Shown here: positions 47,711-56,147 of the stretch, one piece after another
How the letters are laid out: each line of letters begins with the position of its first letter
Numbering within the stretch: the first letter of the stretch is position 1
DNA from: Saccharothrix syringae
GTDB lineage: Bacteria; Actinomycetota; Actinomycetes; Mycobacteriales; Pseudonocardiaceae
DNA length: 64,000 nucleotides
Assembly: GCF_009498035.1 (NCBI RefSeq)
Contig: NZ_CP034550.1
Location: 4,526,001-4,590,000 of the forward strand
Direction of reading: 5' to 3'
The notes under the pieces: model-generated
Told to the model about the DNA's origin: nothing
Database searches by the model: none
What the model saw: only the letters and a program-made list of their open reading frames with translations
Program-made: the position numbers and the translations under genes

Positions 47711-49009
47711 ATGGTGATCGCGGGTTCCGCCGCCGACGTGGAGCCCAGGTGGGCCGAATGGCGCAGGCCGCTGCCCAGCCGCGCCCAGCAGCGGCGCGAC
47801 TGGTGGCTGGGGCTGGGCACGGTGGTCGGCGGGCTCGCGACGACCGCGCTGGTCAACAGCATCGGCGCGCAGGCGTTCAGCGAGCCGCCCCCGTTCGGCG
47901 AGCAGCTGTTCTGGAACGCGGTGGTCACCGCGCCGCTGGTGGTGCGCCGCCGGTACCCGCTGGCCGTGCTGCTGGTGGTGGCCGCGCTGTTCATCGCGGC
48001 CCAGGTCCGGCAGACCGGGGACAGCGTGGTGCCGTCCGTGGCGTTGTTCCTCGCCCTGCACAGCGCGGGTGCCTGGGAGCGCAACCGGGTGGTCGCGCGG
48101 TGGTCGCGGATCGCGGTCATCGTGGTGATGTTCGCCTGGCTCGGCTTCGGGCTGGTGAAGTTCCTCGTCGGACCGCCGCACGCGTTCAAGGACGCCGCCG
48201 GTCCGCTGGACCCCGTGCTGGCGTCGGTGCTCTACCAGCTCGCGCTCAACCTCGCGTTCTTCCTGTCGGCGTACTTCCTGGGCGAGCAGGCGTGGGTGTC
48301 CGCGCGTCGGCAGGCCGAGTTGGAGCACCAGGCGGAGCGGCTGCACCGGTCCCAGGAGCAGAACACGCGGGGCGCGATCGTCGCCGAGCGCCTGCGCATC
48401 GCCCGCGACCTGCACGACGTGGTGGCGCACCACGTGTCGGTGATGGGCATCCAGGCCGGGGCCGCCCGCCGGGTGCTCGACACCGACCGCGAGCTGGCCC
48501 GGTCGGCGTTGCTCATGGTCGAGCAGACGGCGCGGGACTCGGTGGGGGAGCTGCGCGGCCTGCTGGGGCTGCTGCGGGCGGGCGCCCCGAACGAGGAGAA
48601 GCCCGACGGCGAGCTGGCCGCCCTGGAGCGGCTGCCCGACCTCGTGGCCACGGCCCGGTCGGCGGGCCTGGAGGTCGAGCACAGCACGTACGGCGAGCCG
48701 CGCCCGGTGCCCGACGGGGTGGCGCTGTCGGCCTACCGGGTCGCGCAGGAGGCGCTGACCAACGTCGTCAAGCACGCGGGCGCGCGGAAGGTCGACGTCC
48801 GGGTCCGCTACCTCGAACGCGCGCTGGAGGTCGAGGTCGCCGACGACGGGCGCGGCGGACCGGCGTTCGGGGAGGCCGCCGGCGGGTTCGGGTTGGTGGG
48901 CATGCGCGAGCGCATCGCCGTCCACGGTGGATCGCTCGAAGCCCGCCCGCGCCGGGACGGCGGCTACCTGGTGCGCGCCACCCTGCCCACCGCACAGGAG
49001 GAGTCGTGA
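47711..49009 (+). CDS. Sensor histidine kinase (NarL/LiaS class)
   Basis: 432 residues. Membrane helices lie between about 30 and 195. A HisKA_3 dimerisation helix follows with AERLRIARDLHDVVAHHVSV (phosphorylated His235), then an HATPase domain with AYRVAQEALTNVVKHAG (N box), VADDGRGG (G1) and GFGLVGMRERI (G2). The stop overlaps the response-regulator start by four bases (GTGA). The ABC exporter genes downstream, beyond a repeat block, are the likely output, as in cell-envelope stress systems of this class. Confidence 0.92.
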   Translation: MVIAGSAADVEPRWAEWRRPLPSRAQQRRDWWLGLGTVVGGLATTALVNSIGAQAFSEPPPFGEQLFWNAVVTAPLVVRRRYPLAVLLVVAALFIAAQVRQTGDSVVPSVALFLALHSAGAWERNRVVARWSRIAVIVVMFAWLGFGLVKFLVGPPHAFKDAAGPLDPVLASVLYQLALNLAFFLSAYFLGEQAWVSARRQAELEHQAERLHRSQEQNTRGAIVAERLRIARDLHDVVAHHVSVMGIQAGAARRVLDTDRELARSALLMVEQTARDSVGELRGLLGLLRAGAPNEEKPDGELAALERLPDLVATARSAGLEVEHSTYGEPRPVPDGVALSAYRVAQEALTNVVKHAGARKVDVRVRYLERALEVEVADDGRGGPAFGEAAGGFGLVGMRERIAVHGGSLEARPRRDGGYLVRATLPTAQEES

Positions 49010-49680
49010 CCGGTAGACCGCTGCGCGTCGTGCTCGCCGACGACCAGGACCTGGTGCGCGCCGGGTTCCGGGTCATCCTCGGGACGGAGGAGGGCATCGA
49101 GGTCGTCGGCGAGGCCGGGGACGGCGAGCGGGCCGTCGAGCTGGTCGAGCGGCTGCGGCCCGACGTGGTGCTCATGGACGTCCAGATGCCGCGCCTGGAC
49201 GGGCTGGAGGCCACCCGGCGCATCCTCGGGAAGGTCGGCGAGTCGGTCAAGGTGGTCATCCTGACCACGTTCGACCGCGAGGACTACCTGTTCGAGGCGT
49301 TGCGGGCGGGGGCGAGCGGGTTCCTGCTGAAGAACGCCTCGCCGGAGGACCTGGTCGAGTCGGTGCGGGTGGTCGCCCGCGGTGACGCGCTGCTGTCGCC
49401 GGAGGTGACCCGGCGGGTCATCGCGCGCTTCCACGGCGCCGCCGCGCCCGCGACCGCCCACCGGCCGCCCGAGCTGACCGACCGCGAGTACGAGGTGCTG
49501 GTGGAGATGGCGCGCGGCGCGGGCAACGCCGAGATCGCGCGGGCGCTGCACCTCGGGGAGACCACGGTCAAGACCCACGTCTCCCGCGTGCTCAACAAGC
49601 TGGGGCTGCGCGACCGCACCCACGCCGTGGTCTTCGCCTACGAGCACGGCATCGTCCGCCCCGGCGACCCCCGCGCCTGA
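49006..49680 (+). CDS. Response regulator, NarL/LuxR class
   Basis: 224 residues. Receiver domain with the acidic pair ADDQD (Asp12-13), phosphoacceptor Asp58 in VVLMDVQMP and Lys in FLLKNAS; then a LuxR-type helix-turn-helix ELTDREYEVLVEMARG, NAEIARALHLGETTVKTHVS. It is the cognate partner of the kinase that it overlaps. It probably activates the ABC exporter that begins at 49924, but no binding site could be defined. Confidence 0.93.
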   Translation: MTGRPLRVVLADDQDLVRAGFRVILGTEEGIEVVGEAGDGERAVELVERLRPDVVLMDVQMPRLDGLEATRRILGKVGESVKVVILTTFDREDYLFEALRAGASGFLLKNASPEDLVESVRVVARGDALLSPEVTRRVIARFHGAAAPATAHRPPELTDREYEVLVEMARGAGNAEIARALHLGETTVKTHVSRVLNKLGLRDRTHAVVFAYEHGIVRPGDPRA

Positions 49681-49692
49681 CCCCCTCCACCG

Positions 49693-49846
49693 CGCGTGTC
49701 CTCCGCTCCCGCACCGCGTGTCCTCCGCTCCGACATCGCGTGTCCTCCGCTCCCGCACCGCGTGTCCTCCGCTCCCGCACCGCGTGTCCTCCGCTCCGAC
49801 ATCGCGTGTCCTCCGCTCCCGCACCGCGTGTCCTCCGCTCGGACAC
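49693..49846. repeat. Seven 22-bp tandem repeats between the two-component system and the ABC exporter
   Basis: Units start at 49693, 49715, 49737, 49759, 49781, 49803 and 49825. All read CGCGTGTCCTCCGCTC and then CCGCAC, CGACAT or GGACAC. The best unit contains GTGTC-N9-GACAC. There are no spacers. The unit matches the pair in the E2 gene (1502-1545). The 243-base gap holds no gene. Confidence 0.95.
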
Positions 49847-49923
49847 CGCGGGTAGATCGCGAGGAGGACCCCCGGGGTGGGTCCCGCGGAGGACGCGGAA
49901 CGGCCACCGCGGCCCATAACCTC

Positions 49924-50808
49924 ATGATCGTGTTGACAGTGAAGGCGATCAGCCGGAGCTTCGGCGACCACCGGGTGCTCCACGACGTGACGTTCGACGT
50001 CCGCCCCGGCCGGATGACCGGGTTCCTCGGCGCCAACGGCTCCGGCAAGACCACGACCATGCGCATCGTCCTCGGCGTGCTCGCCCCGCACGGCGGCGAG
50101 GTGACCTGGAACGGCGAACCGCTCACCGCCGCCACCCGCCCCCGCTTCGGCTACATGCCCGAGGAACGCGGCCTGTACCCGAAGATGGGCGTCGCGGACC
50201 AGGTGACGTGGCTCGGCCGCCTGCACGGCCTGGACCGCGCCACCGCCCGCGCCAACACCGAGCGGCTGCTGGACCGGCTCGACCTCGCCGACCGCGCGGG
50301 CGACCAGCTGGAGTCGCTGTCGCTGGGCAACCAGCAGCGCGTGCAGATCGCCGCCGCGCTGGTGCACGAGCCCGAGGTGCTGGTGCTGGACGAACCGTTC
50401 TCCGGGCTGGACCCGATCGCGGTGGAGGTGGTGCTCGGCGTGCTGCGCGAACGCGCGGCGGCCGGCGTGCCCGTGCTGTTCTCCAGCCACCAGCTCGCGC
50501 TGGTCGAACAGCTCTGCGACGACGTGGTGATCATCTCGCGGGGACAGGTCACCGCCAGCGGCACGCGGCAGGAGCTGCGCACCCGGTACGGCACCCGCCG
50601 GCACGAGCTGGTGGTGGCCTCCGACGCGGGGTGGGTGCGCGACCTGCCGGGGGTCCGGGTGGTCGAGCTGGACGGGCCGCGGGTGGTGTTCGAGCTCGAC
50701 GGCGCCGACGACCAGGACGTGCTGCGCGCCGCCGTGGAACGGGGGCCGGTCCGCGCCTTCACGCCCGTGGTGCCGACGCTCGACGAGATCTTCAAGGAGG
50801 CGGTGTGA
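49924..50808 (+). CDS. ABC exporter ATP-binding protein (NatA/drug-export type)
   Basis: 294 residues. Walker A GANGSGKTTTMR, Q-loop YMPEERGLYP, signature ESLSLGNQQRVQI (LSLGN variant, common in this DUF4162 group), Walker B VLVLDEPFSGLDP and switch FSSHQL; the C-terminal 80 residues form the DUF4162-like tail. ATG 49924 lacks a Shine-Dalgarno, so a leaderless message is possible. The stop overlaps the permease start (GTGA). It probably pumps sodium, lipids or drugs under control of the upstream two-component system. Confidence 0.91.
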   Translation: MIVLTVKAISRSFGDHRVLHDVTFDVRPGRMTGFLGANGSGKTTTMRIVLGVLAPHGGEVTWNGEPLTAATRPRFGYMPEERGLYPKMGVADQVTWLGRLHGLDRATARANTERLLDRLDLADRAGDQLESLSLGNQQRVQIAAALVHEPEVLVLDEPFSGLDPIAVEVVLGVLRERAAAGVPVLFSSHQLALVEQLCDDVVIISRGQVTASGTRQELRTRYGTRRHELVVASDAGWVRDLPGVRVVELDGPRVVFELDGADDQDVLRAAVERGPVRAFTPVVPTLDEIFKEAV

Positions 50809-51869
50809 ACGCGTCGTTCGCCGCGGCGACCAGGTTGGTCGCCGAGCGGGAGATGAAGGTCTTCCTGCGCACCAAGGGTTTCTGGATCGGCTTCGCCCTG
50901 ATGCTGGTGGGCCTGTTCGCGCTGACCGTGCTGCCGGTGGTGTTCGGCGGTGGTGCCACGAAGGTCGCCGCGGTCGGTGGCCAAGCCGTCGACGCCTTGC
51001 GGGACAAGGGCTTCGAGGTGCGCGAGGTCACCGACCGCGCCGCCGCGGAGGAGCTGGTCCGGGCGGAGGAGGTGGAGGCCGCCGTCGTGTCGGACGGGGG
51101 TGTCCGGGTGGTCGCGCTGACCGATGAGCCGGACGAGGTGCTGGCCGCGCTGGCCACCGCGCCGCCGGTCGACCTGCTGGAGCCGGCCGAGGTGAACTCC
51201 GGGCGGCGGTCCGCGGTCATCTTCGTCTTCGCCCTCGTCTTCTTCATGTTCGGGATGGGCGGGGCGGCCATCGCCCAGAGCACGGTGACCGAGAAGCAGA
51301 CGCGGATCGTGGAGATCCTGGTGTCGACGATCCCGGTGCGGGCGCTGCTGGCGGGGAAGATCATCGGTCACACGCTGTTGATGCTGGGGCAGTTGCTGGT
51401 GCTCGCCCTGGCCGCGCCCATCGCGCTGCGCCTGGGCGACCAGGGGCAGTTGCTCGCGGTGGTGGCGCCCGCGCTGGGGTGGTTCGTGCCGTTCCTGCTC
51501 TTCGGGTTCGTGCTGCTGGCCGCGATGTGGGCGGTGACCGGGTCGATGGTGAGCCGGCAGGAGGACCTGGGTTCGAGCATGGGCCTGGTGGTGCTGCTGG
51601 TGATGGGGCCGTACTTCGCGGTGTCGTTCTTCTCCGACAACGCGGCGGTGCTCGCCACGCTGTCCTACATCCCGTTCTCCGCCGCCGTCGCGATGCCGGT
51701 GCGGATGTTCACCGGGCAGGCGCAGGCGTGGGAGGCGCTGCTCTCGCTGGGGCTGCTGGCCTGCTCGGTGGTGGTGGTCGTGCTGCTGGCGGCCCGGCTG
51801 TACGAGGGGTCGCTGATGCGCACCGGCGGCAAGGTGGCGCTGGCGAAGGCGTGGGCGCGGCAGGACTGA
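50805..51869 (+). CDS. ABC-2 type exporter permease (NatB-like)
   Basis: 354 residues. One helix is near 26-47, then an extracytoplasmic domain (about 48-135), then five helices starting SAVIFVFALVFFMFGMGGAA. The VTEKQTRIVEILVSTIPVRALLAGK segment is the coupling-helix region conserved in ABC-2 permeases of the NatB type. Coupled to the ATPase by the GTGA overlap. The CDS is followed by a small hairpin (51881-51894) and the longer one before the peptide-importer operon. Confidence 0.9.
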   Translation: MNASFAAATRLVAEREMKVFLRTKGFWIGFALMLVGLFALTVLPVVFGGGATKVAAVGGQAVDALRDKGFEVREVTDRAAAEELVRAEEVEAAVVSDGGVRVVALTDEPDEVLAALATAPPVDLLEPAEVNSGRRSAVIFVFALVFFMFGMGGAAIAQSTVTEKQTRIVEILVSTIPVRALLAGKIIGHTLLMLGQLLVLALAAPIALRLGDQGQLLAVVAPALGWFVPFLLFGFVLLAAMWAVTGSMVSRQEDLGSSMGLVVLLVMGPYFAVSFFSDNAAVLATLSYIPFSAAVAMPVRMFTGQAQAWEALLSLGLLACSVVVVVLLAARLYEGSLMRTGGKVALAKAWARQD

Positions 51870-51897
51870 TCTTCGTGACCGGGCTCTCAAGCCCGGG

Positions 51898-51954
51898 CTG
51901 TTGCCCCTCTCCATTTGTTGCCGATATTTTGCAACAGCAGGAGAGGGGCAACAG
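51898..51954 (+). promoter_or_regulatory. Long nested hairpin covering the ribosome-binding site of the peptide-importer operon
   Basis: Perfect 15-bp arms CTGTTGCCCCTCTCC (51898-51912) and GGAGAGGGGCAACAG (51940-51954); inside them TGTTGC (51916-51921) and GCAACA (51931-51936) close a 9-base AT-rich loop. The right outer arm holds the GGAGAGGGG used by the GTG at 51957. As DNA it is also a strong operator-like dyad. Confidence 0.75.
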
Positions 51955-51956
51955 TG

Positions 51957-53531
51957 GTGCGCGGGTTTTCGGGGTGGTTGGCCGCGGCGGTCGTCGTCGT
52001 GGTCGGTGCGGCGGGGTGCTCCGCCGGTGGTACGAGCGGTGGGCCGGCGCCCACCGAGCTGCGGTTGGCGATCGGCGGCGAGTCCGAGGAGGGCTACGAC
52101 CCGACGCTGGGCTGGGGCCGTTACGGCAACCCGCTGTTCCAGTCGACGCTGCTGGCCCGGGACGCCGACCTGAACGTCGTCAACGACCTGGCCACGCGCC
52201 ACGAGGTGAGCCCGGACGGTCTGGTGTGGACGGTCGACGTCCGGACCGACGCGCGGTTCAGCGACGGTCGGCCGGTCACCGCGCGCGACGTCGCCTACAC
52301 CTTCACCACCGCGGCCCGCAGCGGCGGCCTCACCGACGTCACCGTGCTGGTGGAGGCCGTTGCCGTCGACCAGGACACCGTCGAGCTGCGCCTGACGAAG
52401 CCGCAGAGCACGTTCGTCAACCGGTTGGTGTCGCTGGGCATCGTGCCCGAGCACGCGCACGGCCCGGACTACGCGCGCAACCCCGTCGGCTCCGGTCCGT
52501 TCGTGCTGGAGCAGTGGGACGAGGGGCAGCAGCTCATCGTCCGGCGCAACGAGGGCTACTACGGCCGCAAGCCCGCCTTCGAGCGGGTCGTGTTCGTGTT
52601 CACCGGCGAGGACGCCTCGCTGGCGGCGGCCCGGTCCGGCCAGGTCGACGTGGCCGCGCTGCCCTCCTCGCTGGCCTCCACCGACATGCCGGGCATGAGG
52701 CTGCACCGGGTCGAGTCCGTCGACAACCGCGGCATCGCGTTCCCCTACCAGGCCGACACCGGCCGCAGGAGCGCGGCCGGCCACCCGATCGGCAACGCCG
52801 TCACCTCCGACCCGGCGGTGCGGCGGGCGGTCAACGCGGCGCTGGACCGGCGGGCGCTGGTCGACGGCGTGCTGGACGGGTACGGCCGCCCGGCCACCGG
52901 GCCCGTGGACGGCCTGCCCTGGTACGAACCCGCCGGCGCGGCGCCGGACGACGACCCGGACGCGGCGCGCCGCCTGCTCGACGAGGCGGGGTGGCGCGAC
53001 GCCGACGGGGACGGCACCCGCGAGCGCGACGGCGTGCGGGCGGAGTTCACCCTGCTCTACCCGGCGACGGACTCGCTGCGGCAGGGGCTCGCGCTCGCCG
53101 TGGTCGACATGCTGGCGCCGGTCGGGATCGCGGTCACCGCCAAGGGGGAGAGCTGGGAGGTCATCCGGACCCGGATGCACGCCGACCCGGTGCTGTTCGG
53201 CTGGGGCAGCCACGACCCGACCGAGATGGTCAACCTGTACTCCTCCGCGCAGGCCGGCACCGAGCTGTGGAACCCCGGCTTCTACGTCGACGCCGAGGTG
53301 GACGCCGCCCTCGACGCGGCGATGGCCGCCACCGACCCCGAGGTGGCCACCGCGCGCTGGAAGGACGCCCAGCGCGCCTTCGCGCCCGACGCGCCGTGGG
53401 CCTGGCTGGTCAACCTCGACCACACCTACTTCGTCGACTCCTGCCTGGACGTCGGTCCGGTGCAGGTCGAGCCGCACGGCCACGGCTGGCCCATCACGTG
53501 GGCCATCACCGGCTGGCGCTGGACTTGCTGA
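51957..53531 (+). CDS. ABC importer substrate-binding lipoprotein (family 5: oligopeptide/nickel)
   Basis: 524 residues. The lipobox VGAAGC follows a hydrophobic segment. SBP_bac_5 features: TLGWGRYGNPLFQSTLLARD, VSPDGLVWTVDVRTDARFSDG, VGSGPFVLEQWDEGQQ, and the C-terminal SHDPTEMVNLYSSAQAG. It binds peptides, nickel chelates or similar and delivers them to the permeases encoded next. GTG 51957 (or 51954) is preceded by GGAGAGGGG, which is buried in the hairpin 51898-51954. It is first of five coupled genes. Confidence 0.9.
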   Translation: MRGFSGWLAAAVVVVVGAAGCSAGGTSGGPAPTELRLAIGGESEEGYDPTLGWGRYGNPLFQSTLLARDADLNVVNDLATRHEVSPDGLVWTVDVRTDARFSDGRPVTARDVAYTFTTAARSGGLTDVTVLVEAVAVDQDTVELRLTKPQSTFVNRLVSLGIVPEHAHGPDYARNPVGSGPFVLEQWDEGQQLIVRRNEGYYGRKPAFERVVFVFTGEDASLAAARSGQVDVAALPSSLASTDMPGMRLHRVESVDNRGIAFPYQADTGRRSAAGHPIGNAVTSDPAVRRAVNAALDRRALVDGVLDGYGRPATGPVDGLPWYEPAGAAPDDDPDAARRLLDEAGWRDADGDGTRERDGVRAEFTLLYPATDSLRQGLALAVVDMLAPVGIAVTAKGESWEVIRTRMHADPVLFGWGSHDPTEMVNLYSSAQAGTELWNPGFYVDAEVDAALDAAMAATDPEVATARWKDAQRAFAPDAPWAWLVNLDHTYFVDSCLDVGPVQVEPHGHGWPITWAITGWRWTC

Positions 53532-54508
53532 CCGCGCTGCGCGGCGCGACCCGGCTGGCGCTGCTGCTGGCCGCGGTCGCGGTGGGTTCCTTCGCGCTGG
53601 TGGTGAACTCGCCGGTCGACCCGGTCGCGGCCTACGTGGGCGCGGACGTGGCCGCGCTCGGCCCGGCGCAGCGGGCGTTGATCGCACAGCGGTGGGGGCT
53701 CGACGACCCGGCGCCCGAGCGGTTCCTGGCCTGGCTGGGCAACCTGGTGCGGGGCGACTTCGGGTTCTCCGCGACGTTCAACCGGCCGGTGCTGGAGGTC
53801 ATCGGGGACAAGTTCCTCGCCAGCCTGGCGCTGATGGCCCTGGCGTGGCTGCTGTCGGGCGTGCTGGGCTTCGCACTCGGCCTGGTGGCCGGGGCCCGGC
53901 AGGGGCGCCTGTCGGACCGCGCGATCACGTGGTGGTGCTACACGCTGGCGTCCGCGCCCGCGTTCTGGGTGGGGTTGCTGCTGCTGTACGCGTTCGCGGT
54001 GTCGCTGAACTGGGCGCCGGTGTGCTGCGCGGTGCCGATCGGCGTGCCCGCGGCCGAGGTGACCCCGCTCGACCGGCTGCACCACCTGGTGCTGCCCGCG
54101 CTCACGCTGAGCGTGGTGGGCATCGCCCCGGTCGTGCTGCACACGCGGCGGGCGGTGGTGGAGACGATGGCGGCCGACCACGTGACCTTCGCCCGGGCGC
54201 AGGGCGAGCGCGGCCTCGGCCTGGTCGTGCACCGGGTGGCGCGCAACGCCGCGGCCCCGGCGCTGCTGCTGCAGTTCGGCTCGCTCGGCGAGCTGTTCGG
54301 CGGGTCGGTGCTGGCCGAGCAGGTGTTCTCCTACCCGGGCCTCGGCGCGGCCACCACGGCCGCCGCGCTCGGGCAGGACGTGCCGCTGCTGCTGGGGATC
54401 GTGCTGTTCACGGCGGTGCTGGTGTTCGCGGGCAACGCCGTAGGCGACCGCCTGCACGCCGCGCTGGACCCGCGGGCCGCGCTCGCCGACGGCCGGGGGC
54501 GCTCGTGA
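53525..54508 (+). CDS. ABC importer permease (DppB/NikB type)
   Basis: 327 residues. The layout is DppB-like: one N-terminal helix, an extracytoplasmic stretch with QRWGLDDPAPERFLAWLGNL, GDFGFS, then five helices with the EAA-type loop VVETMAADHVTFARAQGERG. The start is TTG 53525 (or CTG 53528) inside TTGCTGA, overlapping the preceding stop; no ATG/GTG is available nearer. It forms the membrane channel with the next gene product. Confidence 0.88.
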   Translation: MLTALRGATRLALLLAAVAVGSFALVVNSPVDPVAAYVGADVAALGPAQRALIAQRWGLDDPAPERFLAWLGNLVRGDFGFSATFNRPVLEVIGDKFLASLALMALAWLLSGVLGFALGLVAGARQGRLSDRAITWWCYTLASAPAFWVGLLLLYAFAVSLNWAPVCCAVPIGVPAAEVTPLDRLHHLVLPALTLSVVGIAPVVLHTRRAVVETMAADHVTFARAQGERGLGLVVHRVARNAAAPALLLQFGSLGELFGGSVLAEQVFSYPGLGAATTAAALGQDVPLLLGIVLFTAVLVFAGNAVGDRLHAALDPRAALADGRGRS

Positions 54509-55350
54509 GGGCCGCGCTGTCGAACCGGGTGCTGCCGGACCGCCGCACCCGCACCCTGGTGCAGCTCGGGGTGTCCGGACTGGCCGTGCTGGCGGTGCTG
54601 GTCGCCGGGACCCTCGCCGAGGACGCCGCGCAGACCACCGGGCTGGGCGAGCGCAACCGGCCGCCGTCGGCCGGGCACTGGTTCGGCACCGACTGGCTGG
54701 GGCGCGACGTGCTGGCCCGGGTGCTCGCCGGGCTGCGGCTGAGCCTGCTGGTGGGCACCTCGGCGGCGGCGCTGTCGGCGGTCGTCGCGCTGGTGCTGGC
54801 CTGCGCGGCGGCGGTGGGCGGGCCGCGGGTGGACGCGCTGGTCGGCCGGCTGGTCGACCTGTTCCTGGCGCTGCCGCACCTGGTGCTGCTGATCCTGCTG
54901 GCGTTCGCCCTGGGCGGCGGCACCGGCGCCGTGGTGGTCGCGGTCGCGGCCACGCACTGGCCGACGCTGACCCGGGTGCTGCGGGGGCAGGCGCGGCAGG
55001 TCGTCGGCTCGGACTACGTCGCGGTGTCCGCCCACCTGGGCCGCGGCCGGTGGTGGGTGGCGCGGCGGCACGTGGCCGGGCACCTGGTGGGGCAGTTCCT
55101 GGTGGGCCTGGTGCTGCTGTTCCCGCACGCGGTGCTGCACGAGGCGGCGCTGTCGTTCCTGGGGCTGGGCGTCGACCCGGGCGAGCCGTCCACCGGCGTG
55201 CTGCTGGCCGAGTCGATGCGGTTCCTGTCCGCCGGCGCGTGGTGGCTCGCCGTGCTGCCCGGCCTGTGCCTGCTGCTGGTGGTCAAGGCGGTCGACGGCA
55301 TCGGGGAGAACCTGCGCGCCCTGCTGGACCCGAGGAGCCACCACCTGTGA
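54505..55350 (+). CDS. ABC importer permease (DppC/NikC type)
   Basis: 281 residues. The hallmark HWFGTDWLGRDVLARVLAG near residue 55, then helices and the EAA-type loop VVGSDYVAVSAHLGRGRWWV, and LHEAALSFLGLGV in the C-terminal part, as in DppC/NikC. GTG 54505 overlaps the preceding stop by four bases. It works with the DppB-like partner and two ATPases. Confidence 0.9.
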   Translation: MRAALSNRVLPDRRTRTLVQLGVSGLAVLAVLVAGTLAEDAAQTTGLGERNRPPSAGHWFGTDWLGRDVLARVLAGLRLSLLVGTSAAALSAVVALVLACAAAVGGPRVDALVGRLVDLFLALPHLVLLILLAFALGGGTGAVVVAVAATHWPTLTRVLRGQARQVVGSDYVAVSAHLGRGRWWVARRHVAGHLVGQFLVGLVLLFPHAVLHEAALSFLGLGVDPGEPSTGVLLAESMRFLSAGAWWLAVLPGLCLLLVVKAVDGIGENLRALLDPRSHHL

Positions 55351-56147
55351 GCGCGCTGCTGGAGGTCGCCTCGCTGGCCGTGTCGTTCCACCGGTACGAC
55401 CGGGGCCTGCGCCGCCGCGCGGTGGTGGCGCTGTCCGGGATGGACCTGACCGCCGACCGGGGTGAGCTGGTCGCCCTGGTCGGGGCGAGCGGCGCGGGCA
55501 AGAGCCTCCTCGCGCACGCCGTGCTCGGCATGCTGCCGCCCAACGCGCGGGAGAGCGGCGAGGTCCGCTTCGACGGCGTCGCCCTCGGCCCGGCCGCCCG
55601 TCGCGCCCGGGCCGGCCGCGGCACCGCCCTGCTGCCGCAGGCGGTGACCTTCCTGGACCCGGTCGCGCCGGTCGGGCGGCAGGTGCGGCGCTCGGCGGAG
55701 CTGGCCCGCCGCCCCGACCCGCGGGCGGCCGCGCGCGCCGCGCTGGCGGACCGCGGCCTGGGGCCCGAGGTGGGCCGCCGCCACCCGCACGAGCTGTCCG
55801 GCGGCATGGTCCGGCGCGTCCTGGCGGCCATGGCGATGATGGGGGACCCGGAGCTGGTGCTGGCCGACGAACCGACCCCGGGCCTGCCGCCGGACGCGGT
55901 GCGGGCCGTGCTGGACGGGCTGCGCCGCACCGCCGACGAGGGCCGCGCGGTCGTGCTGATCACCCACGACCTGCCCGCCGCGCTGGGCGTCGCCGACCGG
56001 GTCGTCATCTGCCACGACGGCCGCACCGTGGACGAGGCGCGCCCGGCGGACTTCCGCGGCGACGGCGCGGCGCTGTCCCACCCGTACACCCGCGCGCTGT
56101 GGCGGGCGCTGCCCGCCAACGGCTTCCACCTCCCGGAGGACCCGTGA
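55347..56147 (+). CDS. ABC importer ATP-binding protein (DppD/NikD type)
   Basis: 266 residues. Walker A VGASGAGKSLLAHA, Q-loop LLPQAVTFLDPV, signature HELSGGMVRRVLAAMAM, Walker B LVLADEPTPGL and switch VVLITHDL. The C-terminal RALWRALPANGF is the DppD/OppD tail, though the iron-sulphur Cys cluster of OppD is missing. GTG 55347 overlaps the permease stop. It pairs with the following ATPase. Confidence 0.9.
   Translation: MSALLEVASLAVSFHRYDRGLRRRAVVALSGMDLTADRGELVALVGASGAGKSLLAHAVLGMLPPNARESGEVRFDGVALGPAARRARAGRGTALLPQAVTFLDPVAPVGRQVRRSAELARRPDPRAAARAALADRGLGPEVGRRHPHELSGGMVRRVLAAMAMMGDPELVLADEPTPGLPPDAVRAVLDGLRRTADEGRAVVLITHDLPAALGVADRVVICHDGRTVDEARPADFRGDGAALSHPYTRALWRALPANGFHLPEDP

Noticed and set aside
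49693..49846. Possible CRISPR array
   Set aside because: Repeats are directly adjacent with no spacers and no cas genes nearby; the unit is also found inside a coding gene.
49911..49924. TAACCT as the -10 box of a leaderless ABC ATPase mRNA
   Set aside because: The hexamer ends only two bases before ATG, too close for a usual leaderless promoter. The start remains without a clear ribosome-binding site.
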